The notes beneath the pieces are model-generated. The model had not been told where the DNA came from. It searched no databases and worked only from the letters and a program-made list of their open reading frames with translations. Both the position numbers and the translations under genes were made by a program. A stretch of DNA of 64,000 nt from positions 186,001 through 250,000 of the forward strand of contig NZ_QOHI01000003.1 in assembly GCF_003319095.1 (NCBI RefSeq), written 5' to 3'. Source of the DNA: Blastococcus sp. TBT05-19. Lineage in GTDB: Bacteria; Actinomycetota; Actinomycetes; Mycobacteriales; Geodermatophilaceae. Positions within the stretch are counted from its first letter, which is position 1. Each line of letters opens with the position of its first letter. Positions 27,373-36,998 of the stretch are shown one piece after another.

Positions 27373-27815
27373 ACCGCGAGCACGTGCTGGCGACGCTCGC
27401 CGACACCCACGCGCTGGGCCGGCGGCTGGCCGACCTGGCGCGGCCGGGGGATCTGCTGGTGCTGGTCGGCCCGCTCGGCGCCGGCAAGACCGCGCTCACC
27501 CAGGGCATCGGCGCGGGCCTGGGCGTGCGGGAGCCGGTCACCTCGCCCACGTTCGTCATCGCCCGGGTGCACCGCGAGGGCCGGATCCCGCTGGTGCACG
27601 TCGACGCCTACCGGCTGGGCGGGCACGCCGACGTCGACGACCTGGACCTCGACGCCTCCACCGAGGAGTCGGTGACCGTCGTCGAGTGGGGGCAGGGGCT
27701 GGTGGAGCAGCTGGCCGACGAGCACCTCGAGGTGCGGTTGGACCGGCGCGACGACGAGGTCCGCACCGCCGTCCTGGTGCCGCACGGACCGGGCTGGGAG
27801 CAGCGGCTCGATTGA
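27369..27815 (+). CDS. tsaE: tRNA t6A synthesis ATPase TsaE
   Basis: The 148-residue ATPase supports TsaB-TsaD in making N6-threonylcarbamoyl adenosine at position 37 of ANN-decoding tRNAs. The Walker A motif GPLGAGKT is at residues 34-41. TSPTFVIAR and LVHVDAYRL follow, with VVEWGQ as the second nucleotide-site motif. The GTG start overlaps udg. Partners tsaB and tsaD lie about 1 kb downstream. Confidence 0.93.
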   Translation: MNREHVLATLADTHALGRRLADLARPGDLLVLVGPLGAGKTALTQGIGAGLGVREPVTSPTFVIARVHREGRIPLVHVDAYRLGGHADVDDLDLDASTEESVTVVEWGQGLVEQLADEHLEVRLDRRDDEVRTAVLVPHGPGWEQRLD

Positions 27816-27820
27816 GGCGG

Positions 27821-28225
27821 TCAGCTCCGGAAGACGACCAGCCGGAGCACCACGAAGTTGACCGCCGTCCCCAGCCCCTGGGACAGCGCCCAGGCCAGCG
27901 GCACCCGCCACGAGGAGCCGGGGAGGGCCGTCAGGGCGAGGGCGTTGGTGGCCAGGATGACGACGAAGGTCGTGCCGTAGAGCAGCGCGAACGACGCCGC
28001 GCGCCGGCGGCTCCCGGGCACCGCGAACGCCCACCGCCGGTTCAGCGCGTACGCCGTCGTCGTGCCGGCGCCGAAGCTGAGCGCACGGGCCGCGTACGTC
28101 GCCAGCCCCAGGTGCAGGCCGAGCAGGTAGACGCCGAGGTCGACCAGCGCGCTCCCCGCGCCCACGATGCCGAACCGGACGAGCTGGCCGAACCACCCCG
28201 GACGGTCGGCACCGGTGCTGGCCAC
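27821..28225 (-). CDS. GtrA-family membrane protein
   Basis: The 134-residue protein shows four predicted membrane helices (around 14-34, 38-58, 80-100, 107-127) and the family pattern FGIVGAGSALVDLGVYLL and YALNRRWAF. GtrA proteins are thought to flip lipid-linked sugars or to assist wall polymer glycosylation. GTG 28225 is chosen; a TTG at 28243 is in frame but coincides with the start codon of the divergent acetyltransferase. It converges on tsaE with only five bases between. Confidence 0.8.
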   Translation of the reverse strand: MASTGADRPGWFGQLVRFGIVGAGSALVDLGVYLLGLHLGLATYAARALSFGAGTTTAYALNRRWAFAVPGSRRRAASFALLYGTTFVVILATNALALTALPGSSWRVPLAWALSQGLGTAVNFVVLRLVVFRS

Positions 28226-28230
28226 CTGGC

Positions 28231-28236
28231 TAGCCT
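28231..28236 (+). promoter_or_regulatory. -10 hexamer for the leaderless GNAT gene
   Basis: TAGCCT lies six bases before the ATG at 28243. It sits in the near-palindrome CTGGCTAGCCTG (28226-28237) that abuts the divergent GtrA start. Confidence 0.4.
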
Positions 28237-28242
28237 GCCGCA

Positions 28243-28764
28243 ATGACCACGGAGCGCTCTCCCCGGGTGGAGCTCGTGCAGCTGGACCGGGAGACCTTGC
28301 GTGCGCTCGCCGACGGCGACCTCGCCGCCGCCGAGGCGGGGGCGCCGGTGCCGCTGAGCCCCTACCTGGCCGGCCCGGAGTGCCGGCCGGTGTGGGATAT
28401 CCGTGCGGTGCAGGTGGTCGTGGACCCGCCGAGCGCCGACTGGGTCACGCGTGTCGTCTGGGACCCCGAGCGCCGGCTGGCCGTGGGCCGGGCCGGCTTC
28501 CACGGCCCGCCGGACGGCGACGGCATGGTCGAGGTCGGGTACTCCATCGACCCGGACCACCGGCGGCAGGGGTACGCCCGGGCCGCGCTGCGTGCGCTGA
28601 TCGCGTGGGCCGCGGACGCGCCGGGCGTCTCGGTCGTGCGTGCCTCGGTCAGCCCGGAGAACACCCCCTCGCTGAACCTGGTGCGCGCGCACGGGTTCGT
28701 CGCGGTCGGCGAGCAGGTCGACGAGGAGGACGGGCTGGAGATCATCCACGAGCGCCGCCCGTGA
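28243..28764 (+). CDS. GNAT-family N-acetyltransferase
   Basis: The 173-residue protein carries the acetyl-CoA-binding motif A as DPDHRRQGYARAALRAL near residue 107 and the motif B end SLNLVRAHGFVAVGEQ. The N-terminal part is less conserved and the acceptor is unknown. The start is ATG 28243, probably leaderless. It lies ahead of tsaB and could be a ribosomal or small-molecule acetyltransferase (inference). Confidence 0.82.
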   Translation: MTTERSPRVELVQLDRETLRALADGDLAAAEAGAPVPLSPYLAGPECRPVWDIRAVQVVVDPPSADWVTRVVWDPERRLAVGRAGFHGPPDGDGMVEVGYSIDPDHRRQGYARAALRALIAWAADAPGVSVVRASVSPENTPSLNLVRAHGFVAVGEQVDEEDGLEIIHERRP

Positions 28765-28829
28765 CCGCGCACCCCTCATGGGGCGCCCTGGTGGAGCGGC
28801 TCGGCGGCACCGCCGGGGCCGCGGACTAA
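28761..28829 (+). CDS. Possible 22-residue peptide between GNAT and tsaB
   Basis: GTG 28761 overlaps the GNAT stop (GTGA) and the frame runs 22 codons to TAA at 28827. Codons are GC-rich at third positions. The stop codon is part of the tsaB -10 hexamer TAACCT. There is no similarity I recognise, and chance is a fair explanation. Confidence 0.2.
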   Translation: MTAHPSWGALVERLGGTAGAAD

Positions 28830-28832
28830 CCT
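28827..28832 (+). promoter_or_regulatory. -10 hexamer for leaderless tsaB
   Basis: TAACCT lies eight bases before the tsaB GTG. Confidence 0.45.
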
Positions 28833-28840
28833 GGCCTGCC

Positions 28841-29476
28841 GTGCTCGTCCTCGCGCTCGACACCGCCACCCCGACCCTCGTCGCAGGCGTCGCTCGGTGG
28901 ACCCCCGACGGCGGCGCGGAGGTGCTCGCCGAGCACGCCGTCCCCTCGGGCACGAAGCACGCCGAGCTGCTGACCCCGGCCATCCGCGGGGCGCTGTCCG
29001 ACGCCGGGGTCGCGCTGGCCGACGTCGAGGCCGTGGTCACGGGGCTGGGCCCGGGACCGTTCACCGGCCTGCGGGTCGGCGTGGTCACCGCCGCGGCGAT
29101 CGCCGACGCCCGGGGGCTGCCCGTCGTCGGCGTGTGCTCCCTGGACGCGGTGGGCTCGGGTGCGCGCACGGTCGTGACCGACGCCCGGCGCAAGGAGGTC
29201 TACTGGGCCACCTACGCCGCCGACGGCAGCCGCACCGACGGGCCCGCCGTCGTCCGGCCGGAGGAGCTCGGCCTGCCCGGACCCTTCACCGGGGACGCGG
29301 CGTTCGCCGCCCGGCTGGGCGCCGACGTCGCACCGGCCGACGTCACGACCGCGGGGCTGCTGCGCGCAGCGGCGGCGCAGCTCGCCGACCCCGCGTCCGC
29401 CGGCCCCCTGGTGCCGCTGTACCTCCGCCGGCCCGACGCGGTGCCGCCGACGTCGATCAAGGCGGTCACGCAGTGA
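28841..29476 (+). CDS. tsaB: tRNA t6A synthesis subunit TsaB
   Basis: The 211-residue ASKHA-fold protein is the inactive paralogue that dimerises with TsaD. It opens [18 protein letters not shown] and contains [12 protein letters not shown] and [20 protein letters not shown] 28841 gives the standard start. The stop overlaps the rimI GTG (GTGA), giving the tight tsaB-rimI-tsaD set. Confidence 0.94.
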   Translation: MLVLALDTATPTLVAGVARWTPDGGAEVLAEHAVPSGTKHAELLTPAIRGALSDAGVALADVEAVVTGLGPGPFTGLRVGVVTAAAIADARGLPVVGVCSLDAVGSGARTVVTDARRKEVYWATYAADGSRTDGPAVVRPEELGLPGPFTGDAAFAARLGADVAPADVTTAGLLRAAAAQLADPASAGPLVPLYLRRPDAVPPTSIKAVTQ

Positions 29477-29919
29477 CCCGGCTCCGGCCGATGCGACTGG
29501 CGGACATCCCCGCGGTGATGGTGCTCGAGGAGGAGCTCTTCGCGCCCGACACCTGGACGGCGCAGATGTACCGCGAGGAGCTGGCCGAGACCGGTACACG
29601 CCACTACCTGGTCGCCGAGGACGGAGACGCCGTCGTCGGGTACGCCGGCCTCATCGCCTACGCCGACGAGGCGCACGTGGCGACCATCGGCGTCACCGGG
29701 ACCCGGCAGGGCGAGGGCATCGGGGCGCAGCTGCTCGACGCGCTGCTGGCCGAGGCCGACCGGCGGCGCAGCCCCGTGGTGCTGCTCGAGGTGCGCGCGG
29801 ACAACGAGCTGGCCCAGGGGCTGTACCGGCGGCGCGGGTTCGCCGAGATCGGCCGCCGGCCGAGGTACTACCAGCCCAGTGGCACCGACGCCGTGGTGAT
29901 GCAGAGGGAGCGGTCGTGA
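29473..29919 (+). CDS. rimI: Ribosomal protein S18-alanine N-acetyltransferase
   Basis: The 148-residue GNAT protein shows [19 protein letters not shown] (acetyl-CoA motif) and [19 protein letters not shown], typical of RimI. It acetylates the N-terminal alanine of S18 in E. coli. In actinobacteria it may also act on other proteins. GTG 29473 overlaps tsaB; an ATG six codons later is possible. The stop overlaps tsaD. Confidence 0.9.
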   Translation: MTRLRPMRLADIPAVMVLEEELFAPDTWTAQMYREELAETGTRHYLVAEDGDAVVGYAGLIAYADEAHVATIGVTGTRQGEGIGAQLLDALLAEADRRRSPVVLLEVRADNELAQGLYRRRGFAEIGRRPRYYQPSGTDAVVMQRERS

Positions 29920-30953
29920 AGCAGGAACCGATCGTCCTGGGGTTCGAGACCTCGTGCGACGAGACCGGCGTGGGCATCGTCCGCGGGCACACGCTGCTCG
30001 CCGACGCCCTGGCGACGTCGATGGCCGAGCACGAGCGGTTCGGCGGGGTGGTCCCGGAGATCGCCTCCCGGGCGCACCTGGAGGCGATGGTCCCCACGGT
30101 GCACCGCGCCCTGGCCGAGGCCGGCATCAGCGCGTCCGACGTCGACGCCGTGGCGGTCACCTCCGGTCCGGGGCTGACGGGCGCGCTGCTGGTCGGGGTG
30201 GCCGCCGCGAAGGCCTACGCCCTGGCCCTGGGCAAGCCGCTGTACGGCGTCAACCACCTGGCCGCGCACGTCGCCGTCGACGAGCTGCAGCACGGGCCGC
30301 TGGCCGAGCCGTCGATCGCGATGCTGGTCTCGGGCGGGCACAGCTCGCTGCTGCTGGTGCCGGACCTCGCGCAGGAGGTGCAGTCCCTGGGCCGCACCAT
30401 CGACGACGCGGCGGGGGAGGCCTTCGACAAGGTGGCCCGCGTGCTCGGCCTGCCCTTCCCGGGCGGCCCGCCGATCGACCGCGCCGCCCGCGAGGGCGAC
30501 CCGGGCGCGATCGCGTTCCCGCGGGGTCTCACCGGTCCGCGCGACGCGGCCTACGACTTCTCGTTCTCCGGGCTGAAGACCGCCGTCGCGCGGTGGATCG
30601 AGGCGCGCGAGCGGGCGGGTGAGCCGGTGCCGGTGGCCGACGTCGCCGCGTCCTTCCAGGAGGCCGTCGCCGACGTGCTGACCGCCAAGGCGGTGCGCGC
30701 GTGCAAGGACCACGGCGTGGACCACCTGGTGCTCGGCGGGGGAGTGGCGGCCAACTCGAGGCTGCGGGCGCTGGCCGAGGAGCGCTGCGCCGCGGCCGGG
30801 ATCGTGCTGCGGGTGCCCAGCCCCAAGCTCTGCACCGACAACGGGGCGATGGTGGCCGCGCTCGGCTCGCGGCTGGTGGCCGCCGGCGTCGCGCCGTCGG
30901 CTCCCGACCTGGGAGCGGACAGCTCGTTGCCGATCGAGACGGTGAGCCGCTGA
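29916..30953 (+). CDS. tsaD: tRNA N6-adenosine threonylcarbamoyltransferase TsaD
   Basis: The 345-residue catalytic subunit transfers threonylcarbamoyl to A37 of t[18 protein letters not shown] starts the ASKHA fold. [12 protein letters not shown] holds the iron-binding histidines, and [29 protein letters not shown] and [15 protein letters not shown] are typical. The GTG start overlaps rimI (GTGA). With tsaE and tsaB here, only tsaC of the four-gene pathway lies elsewhere. Confidence 0.96.
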   Translation: MKQEPIVLGFETSCDETGVGIVRGHTLLADALATSMAEHERFGGVVPEIASRAHLEAMVPTVHRALAEAGISASDVDAVAVTSGPGLTGALLVGVAAAKAYALALGKPLYGVNHLAAHVAVDELQHGPLAEPSIAMLVSGGHSSLLLVPDLAQEVQSLGRTIDDAAGEAFDKVARVLGLPFPGGPPIDRAAREGDPGAIAFPRGLTGPRDAAYDFSFSGLKTAVARWIEARERAGEPVPVADVAASFQEAVADVLTAKAVRACKDHGVDHLVLGGGVAANSRLRALAEERCAAAGIVLRVPSPKLCTDNGAMVAALGSRLVAAGVAPSAPDLGADSSLPIETVSR

Positions 30954-30961
30954 CCCCGTGG

Positions 30962-31339
30962 TCACCGCAGGGCCAGCACCACGCAGACCACGGCCAGGGC
31001 CAGCGCCACGGGTGTCATGACTGCGCGTTCGGGCCGGCTGCGGGAGGCGGCGTTCATCGCGACGCCGAGGGCGAAGTAGCCCGCGAGCACCCAGATGCCG
31101 ACCTCGGCCGCGCTGTCCGGGAGGACGTCGACGGCGCCGGCCGCCTGCAGGATGACCAGGGCGAACAGCGCGTAGAGCGCGATCGACACCGCGCTGGCGA
31201 TCCGCAGCGGCACCGGCAGGACGTCGTGCCGGCCGCCCCAGGCGTACCGGCCGAGCGGCGCCCCGGCGGCCAGCACCACCTGCAGGACCGCCAGGCAGTT
31301 CAGGAGGACGACTCCGACCATCGCGACGATCATGATCAC
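30962..31339 (-). CDS. Small four-helix membrane protein of unknown function
   Basis: The 125-residue protein is almost entirely hydrophobic with about four membrane helices and short loops, ending VVCVVLALR. I recognise no enzyme motif. It converges on tsaD with an eight-base gap. The GTG at 31339 lies six bases after TAGCGT; internal ATGs at codons 3 and 7 are alternatives. Function unknown. Confidence 0.7.
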   Translation of the reverse strand: MIMIVAMVGVVLLNCLAVLQVVLAAGAPLGRYAWGGRHDVLPVPLRIASAVSIALYALFALVILQAAGAVDVLPDSAAEVGIWVLAGYFALGVAMNAASRSRPERAVMTPVALALAVVCVVLALR

Positions 31340-31345
31340 GCCGGC

Positions 31346-31351
31346 ACGCTA
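31346..31351 (-). promoter_or_regulatory. -10 hexamer for the leaderless membrane protein gene
   Basis: TAGCGT on the minus strand lies six bases before the GTG at 31339, within the 19-base gap after the methyltransferase stop. Confidence 0.4.
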
Positions 31352-31358
31352 GCGGCCC

Positions 31359-32591
31359 TCAGGTCCGGACGTCGCAGACCAGCGTTGTGGGTGCGCCGGC
31401 GACCCGGGTGACGACGACGGTCGCCGTCCCGCGGGCGTCGGTGCGCAGCTGGCGGGCGAGGGTCTCCGGCTCGATCGCCGACCCCCGCTTCTTCACCACG
31501 ACCCGGCCGACCCCGCGCTCGCGCAGCAGGGCGCGGAGCTTCTTGAGGTTGAACGGCAGCACCTCGTCGATCCGGTAGGAGCTCACCCACGGGCTCTCGG
31601 CGGCGGCGTCGGAGGTCAGGTAGGCGATCGTCGGGTCGACCAGGGTCGCGCCGAGGTCGGCGGCGACCAGCGACACCAGCCCCGAGCGGATCACCGCCGG
31701 GTCGGGCTCGTGCAACCAGCCGCGCACCGGCCCGGCCGACGCCGGGCCGGGGTCGGAGTCCGCGGTCAGCTCGTGCACGACGCCGTCGCGAACGACCGTC
31801 GCGCGCCGCCAGGTCTCCGCCACCGCGGATCCCCACAGCAGCGCCTCGACGATCGAGCCGCCGACCGACACCCACTCCGCCTCGACCCCGGCCGGCACGC
31901 GGTCGTGGTCCAGCCCGGGGGCGACCTTGACCACCGAGGTCGGGACCTTCTCCAGCAGCTCGACCACCGTCGACCACGGGGGCGACCACGTGTCGGGGTC
32001 CAGCTGCCGCCTGCCGCCGGCACGGCGGGCGGGGTCGAGGACCGCTGCGCCGCAGCCGGCGACCTCCCGGCCCCGGGCCGCCGCCACCATCTCCACGGCG
32101 TCCCCGGCGACCACCCAGACGTCGTCGATCCCCAGGGCCTCCACGTTCAGGGCGGTGAGCTCGCGGGCGACCGGATCGACGTCGACGGCGAGCACCCTGG
32201 CCCCGGCGCGGGCGAGCGCGATCGTGTCGGTGCCCGCCGCGCACCCGAGGTCGGCGACGGAGTCGGCACCCCCGGCCAGCAGGCGGGCTGCGCGCCGCGC
32301 GGCGAGCTCGGGGCGCCCGGCCTGCTCCAGGGCGTCGGAGGTGAACAGCATCCGGTCGGCGTCGGCCCCGAAGGTCGCCCGTGCCTTGTGCCGCTGGCGC
32401 GCGATGCCCCAGGCAGGGCCGGCCAGGTCGGTGCCCACCTCGGCGCGCAGCCGGCTCAGCGCGGCGACCGCGTCGACGCGGTCGTCCAGCAGCGCCGCCG
32501 CCCGGGCCAGCGCCACCGCGCCCTCGGGCGTCGCCAGGGCGCGCAGCTGGCGCACCGTCTCGGCGGTCTGCTCCTCGGGTACCGGGTCCAC
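31359..32591 (-). CDS. SAM-dependent methyltransferase with THUMP-like C-terminal domain
   Basis: The 410-residue protein has SVADLGCAAGTDTIALARAG, the SAM-binding motif I, AVDVDPVARELTALN (motif II) and a later VLDPARRAGGRR. The C-terminal part with LPFNLKKLRALLRERGVGRVVVKKRG matches the THUMP-like domain of actinobacterial class I methyltransferases. The RNA target is unknown. GTG 32591 (DPVPEEQTAETV) is the chosen start; GTG 32636 is an alternative. It is divergent from groES. Confidence 0.82.
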   Translation of the reverse strand: MDPVPEEQTAETVRQLRALATPEGAVALARAAALLDDRVDAVAALSRLRAEVGTDLAGPAWGIARQRHKARATFGADADRMLFTSDALEQAGRPELAARRAARLLAGGADSVADLGCAAGTDTIALARAGARVLAVDVDPVARELTALNVEALGIDDVWVVAGDAVEMVAAARGREVAGCGAAVLDPARRAGGRRQLDPDTWSPPWSTVVELLEKVPTSVVKVAPGLDHDRVPAGVEAEWVSVGGSIVEALLWGSAVAETWRRATVVRDGVVHELTADSDPGPASAGPVRGWLHEPDPAVIRSGLVSLVAADLGATLVDPTIAYLTSDAAAESPWVSSYRIDEVLPFNLKKLRALLRERGVGRVVVKKRGSAIEPETLARQLRTDARGTATVVVTRVAGAPTTLVCDVRT

Positions 32592-32649
32592 CGGGACAGC
32601 GTGGCGTACGGACCGGTCCGCGCTCCGGTCACCCACCCCGGGGACCAGG

Positions 32650-32679
32650 TTGAGCGGCTGGCACTCTCGTAGGTAGAGT
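32650..32679 (+). promoter_or_regulatory. groES-groEL promoter
   Basis: TTGAGC at 32650-32655 and TAGAGT at 32674-32679 are spaced by 18 bases. The -10 lies inside the CIRCE right half, so bound repressor would block polymerase. Confidence 0.6.
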
Positions 32680-32684
32680 GCCAA
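32658..32684 (+). promoter_or_regulatory. CIRCE operator (HrcA binding site)
   Basis: CTGGCACTC, nine bases, then GAGTGCCAA closely matches the CIRCE consensus TTAGCACTC-N9-GAGTGCTAA. It implies HrcA repression of groES-groEL, relieved by heat shock. The hrcA gene is not in the window. Confidence 0.9.
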
Positions 32685-32810
32685 AGCGACACGGGCTGGC
32701 GCCCGACCCCCGCGACGGCGGGTGCCCGGATCCCGTGCCACAGCATCAGCACCACCGCAGTACCGCACCACCATCCACAGCCGTCCGACACCGAAGGGGG
32801 CGTCACCGAC

Positions 32811-33119
32811 GTGACGACCGCTACCAAGGTCAGCATCAAGCCGCTGGAGGACCGGGTCGTGGTCCAGGCCAACGAGGCCGAGACCACCACCGCCTCCGGT
32901 CTGGTCATCCCGGACACCGCCAAGGAGAAGCCCCAGGAGGGCACCGTCGTCGCCGTCGGCCCCGGCCGCATCGACGACAACGGCAACCGCGTCCCGCTCG
33001 ACGTGAACGTCGGCGACGTGGTCATCTACTCCAAGTACGGCGGCACCGAGGTCAAGTACAGCGGCCAGGACTACCTCGTCCTCTCCGCCCGCGACCTGCT
33101 CGCCGTCGTGGAGAAGTGA
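32811..33119 (+). CDS. groES: Co-chaperonin GroES
   Basis: The 102-residue protein forms the heptameric lid of the chaperonin. [17 protein letters not shown] and [23 protein letters not shown] (mobile loop) are typical, as is the end [15 protein letters not shown]. The GTG start follows GAAGGGGGCG. About 130 bases of leader separate it from the CIRCE-regulated promoter. Confidence 0.96.
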   Translation: MTTATKVSIKPLEDRVVVQANEAETTTASGLVIPDTAKEKPQEGTVVAVGPGRIDDNGNRVPLDVNVGDVVIYSKYGGTEVKYSGQDYLVLSARDLLAVVEK

Positions 33120-33152
33120 CCTCGCGTCACCCGCAGCACCAGTAAGTCCTTC

Positions 33153-33192
33153 GACCGCCCCGGGCGACCCGAACTCGGGTCCCGGGGCGGTC
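33153..33192 (+). terminator. Attenuator-like hairpin between groES and groEL
   Basis: Outer arms 33153-33163 and 33182-33192 pair over 11 bases, and inner arms 33166-33170 and 33177-33181 add five. GTCTTTCG follows. It looks like a real terminator yet lies inside the operon, so partial termination would raise groES over groEL1. Confidence 0.6.
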
Positions 33193-33214
33193 GTCTTTCG
33201 CCTGCACTCATTGA

Positions 33215-34873
<1,659 letters not shown>

Positions 34874-34878
34874 CGGAG

Positions 34879-34906
34879 GGAGCCCCCTGCTGCGGCAGGG
34901 GGCTCC
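34879..34906 (+). terminator. Terminator after groEL1
   Basis: Arms 34879-34890 and 34895-34906 are perfectly complementary over 12 bases with a TGCG loop, six bases after the groEL stop. Confidence 0.75.
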
Positions 34907-34925
34907 GTCCCGGCACCGCACGAAC

Positions 34926-34963
34926 GAGAGGGCCGGTCCAGCGAATGCTGGACCGGCCCTCTC
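34926..34963. terminator. Two-way terminator between groEL1 and whiB
   Basis: Arms 34926-34942 and 34947-34963 pair perfectly over 17 bases with a GAAT loop. It lies between convergent genes, 18 bases from the whiB stop, so it can serve both. Confidence 0.75.
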
Positions 34964-34980
34964 GGTGTTCGTGGGGGGTG

Positions 34981-35280
34981 TCAGACCCCGGCGGCGACTG
35001 CGGCGGGCTCGGCGGCGATCAGCCGGGTCCGCTCCTCCTCGCTCATGCCGCCCCAGACGCCGTACGGCTCGCGGACGGCGAGGGCGTGCTTGAGGCAGGC
35101 CTCCACCACCGGGCAGCGCGCGCAGACGGCCTTGGCCGCGGTCTGCCGCCGCGCCCGGGCCGGACCGCGCTCGCCGTCGGGGTGGAAGAAGAGGGACGTG
35201 TTCTCGCCACGGCACGCGCCGTGGAGCTGCCAGTCCCAGACCTCGGCGACGGGCGTCGGGAGCCTGCGGATGTCGGCCAT
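34981..35280 (-). CDS. whiB: WhiB-family iron-sulfur regulator (WhiB3/WhiD-like)
   Basis: The 99-residue protein has the four Fe-S cysteines at 23, 53, 56 and 62 (CARCPVVEAC) and the turn EPYGVWGGMSEEER. The sequences WDWQLHGACRG and FFHPDGERG resemble WhiD of Streptomyces and WhiB3 of mycobacteria. Such proteins bind sigma factor region 4 and sense oxygen or NO. ATG 35280 follows GGAGGAG; a longer upstream frame is not needed. The position next to groEL1 and a BldM-like gene matches the Streptomyces order. Confidence 0.88.
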   Translation of the reverse strand: MADIRRLPTPVAEVWDWQLHGACRGENTSLFFHPDGERGPARARRQTAAKAVCARCPVVEACLKHALAVREPYGVWGGMSEEERTRLIAAEPAAVAAGV

Positions 35281-35418
35281 GTCTCCTCCTGGACTCGAAA
35301 CGAGCCGGAAGGAAGCTGTCCGGCTGCAAGGGGCCGGGTGCCCTCGCCGTCCCACCGTCAAACACGGCCGATTCGCAACTTTTTGACGACGTGTGCTGCA
35401 TCACCCCTGTTCGGGGCG
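35281..35418. promoter_or_regulatory. Divergent whiB / bldM-like control region
   Basis: No gene is seen. The stretch around 35350-35400 is the least GC-rich of the neighbourhood and has TTGACG at 35383-35388 on the plus strand and TTTGACGG on the minus strand near 35354-35361. These could be -35 boxes of opposing promoters. I could not assign -10 boxes with confidence. Confidence 0.3.
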
Positions 35419-35624
35419 CTCACCCCCGGGGGTGAGGGCGTCTGTCGGAGGCCCCCCGAGTCGATCAAGGTGGCTCCAGGGCGCGCCGACGACCGGGTGG
35501 GGGAGTTACCCGGATCCGGTGCGCGGCCCGCGCAGAGGTGGAGGGCTCCCGGGTGGAGCCCTCCACCCGAGCGACAGCCGGCCGGGCTTCCCGGCCGGTC
35601 GGGGGACCCCGGCGCGAGCCGGGG
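35419..35624 (+). ncRNA. Multi-hairpin leader ahead of the BldM-like gene
   Basis: Four perfect inverted repeats lie in about 200 bases: an 18-base palindrome at 35419-35436; arms 35537-35549 with 35555-35567; 35578-35586 with 35590-35598; and 35607-35613 with 35618-35624. The last ends 16 bases before the GTG. This density suggests a cis-acting RNA. I cannot place it in a known riboswitch class by eye. Confidence 0.4.
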
Positions 35625-35640
35625 AGAGCGAGGAGCAGTC

Positions 35641-36354
35641 GTGATCGAGGACAGGATGCGCGCGCCGGTGCACGGCGCGACGGTGTGGGTGTACGACGAG
35701 CGGCGACGGGTCCGTGACGACGTCGCCTCGCGGCTGGTCGCCCTGCCCTTCGTCGGCCGGGTCGAGGTGGTCGGCGACGGTCAGTCGCTGATGTCCCGCC
35801 TGGCCACCCGCAGCCCCGACGTCCTCGTCGTCGGCACGCAGCGTGCCGTCGACACCGGCCTGTCGGCCGCCACCCAGGCGCTGCGCGCCCACCCGGGCCT
35901 CCCGGTGCTGGTGCTCGGCGCCCCGGACGACGCCGAGAGCGTGCGCGCCGCCGTCGCCTTCGGCGCCCGCGGGTACCTGCGCTGGGACGCCACCCCGATC
36001 GAGATGGGCCTGGGCCTGTCCCGGGTCGGCCTCCGTGCCGACGGGCGCATCCCGGTGCAGCAGGCGCCCCAGCCGGCCATGGCCTGGAGCGGCGCGGCCC
36101 CGCTGGCGGGCTCCGCACCCACCACGGTCCGGTCGACCGTCCGCGAGACCACGCCGTCGCCGGCGCTGTCCATGCGGGAGATGCAGGTGCTCACCGGGAT
36201 GAGCCAGGGCAAGAGCAACGCCCAGATCGGCCGGGAGCTCTACCTGTCCGAGGACACCATCAAGACCCACGCCCGGCGGCTGTTCCGCAAGCTGGGCGCG
36301 AAGGACCGCGCCGAGGCGGTCGCGCTCGGCTTCCGCCGCGGCATCATGGCCTGA
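35641..36354 (+). CDS. bldM: BldM-like response regulator with degenerate receiver
   Basis: The 237-residue protein ends in a LuxR-type helix-turn-helix with GMSQGKSNAQIGRELYLSED and TIKTHARRLFRKLGAKDRAE, very close to Streptomyces BldM as I know it. The N-terminal domain is receiver-like but lacks the usual acidic pocket and has VVGTQ where the phospho-acceptor Asp is expected (about residue 65). BldM is a developmental regulator. GTG 35641 follows GAGGAG; the frame is open far upstream without similarity. The whiB neighbour supports the assignment. Confidence 0.75.
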   Translation: MIEDRMRAPVHGATVWVYDERRRVRDDVASRLVALPFVGRVEVVGDGQSLMSRLATRSPDVLVVGTQRAVDTGLSAATQALRAHPGLPVLVLGAPDDAESVRAAVAFGARGYLRWDATPIEMGLGLSRVGLRADGRIPVQQAPQPAMAWSGAAPLAGSAPTTVRSTVRETTPSPALSMREMQVLTGMSQGKSNAQIGRELYLSEDTIKTHARRLFRKLGAKDRAEAVALGFRRGIMA

Positions 36355-36385
36355 CTCCGGGAGCGCTGACCACTCCGCGGCGCAC

Positions 36386-36419
36386 GAGGGCGGGAATCCA
36401 CGACCGGATTCCCGCCCTC
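36386..36419 (+). terminator. Terminator after the BldM-like gene
   Basis: Arms 36386-36399 and 36406-36419 are perfectly complementary over 14 bases with a six-base loop, 31 bases after the stop. Confidence 0.7.
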
Positions 36420-36533
36420 TGGCGTTCACGGGTTGATTGTGCCCGTCTAAGTGTTGGGCAATTAGGCGTTTCACGATCTTTCGGCGAGGGGACTGCGGTT
36501 TACGTCCGAAACTTCGTCAGAGAGGCCTCCGCC

Positions 36534-36998
36534 ATGACCCAGCCCACCAGCACCTCGTCGTCCGTCAGCACGACCGGGCCCGTCTCCCAGGCGGCTCCCT
36601 CCGAGCTGCAGACCAGCCAGGGCAACACGACCATCGCCGACGGCGTCGTGCAGAAGATCGCCGGCCTCGCCGCGCGCGAGGTCGCCGGCGTCTACGCCCT
36701 CGGTGGCGGTGCCGCCCGCGCGTTCGGCGCGATCCGCGAGCGGATCCCCGGCGCCTCGCAGACGGCCGGTCAGGGCGTCTCGGTCGAGGTGGGCGAGCGC
36801 CAGGCCGCCGTCGATCTGGACATCGTCACCGAGTACGGCGCCCCCATCTCCGAGGTGTCGCGCTCGGTGCGCCGCAACGTGATCAACGCCGTCGAGGGGA
36901 TGACCGGTCTCCAGGTGACGGAGGTCAACATCGCGGTCAACGACATCCACCTGCCCAGCGACGACGAGGGCCAGCCGGAGCCCACTCGGGTCCAGTGA
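36534..36998 (+). CDS. Asp23/Gls24 family envelope stress protein, first copy
   Basis: The 154-residue protein has a Ser/Thr-rich N-terminus of about 30 residues and then the Asp23 fold: TTIADGVVQKIAGLAAREV, GVSVEVGERQAAVDLDIVTEYG, NVINAVEGMTGLQVTEVNIAV. Asp23 proteins form a membrane-associated layer held by AmaP. The ATG follows CAGAGAGG. The 114 bases after the preceding terminator are AT-richer and probably hold the promoter, but I could not define boxes. It opens a seven-gene cluster. Confidence 0.88.
   Translation: MTQPTSTSSSVSTTGPVSQAAPSELQTSQGNTTIADGVVQKIAGLAAREVAGVYALGGGAARAFGAIRERIPGASQTAGQGVSVEVGERQAAVDLDIVTEYGAPISEVSRSVRRNVINAVEGMTGLQVTEVNIAVNDIHLPSDDEGQPEPTRVQ

Noticed and set aside
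30954-30961. Terminator between tsaD and the convergent membrane protein gene
   Set aside because: Only eight bases separate the stops and no hairpin spans them.
36420-36533. A defined sigma-B type promoter before the Asp23 cluster
   Set aside because: GTTT-like and GGG-like pieces are present, but the spacing does not fit a consistent -35/-10 pair.
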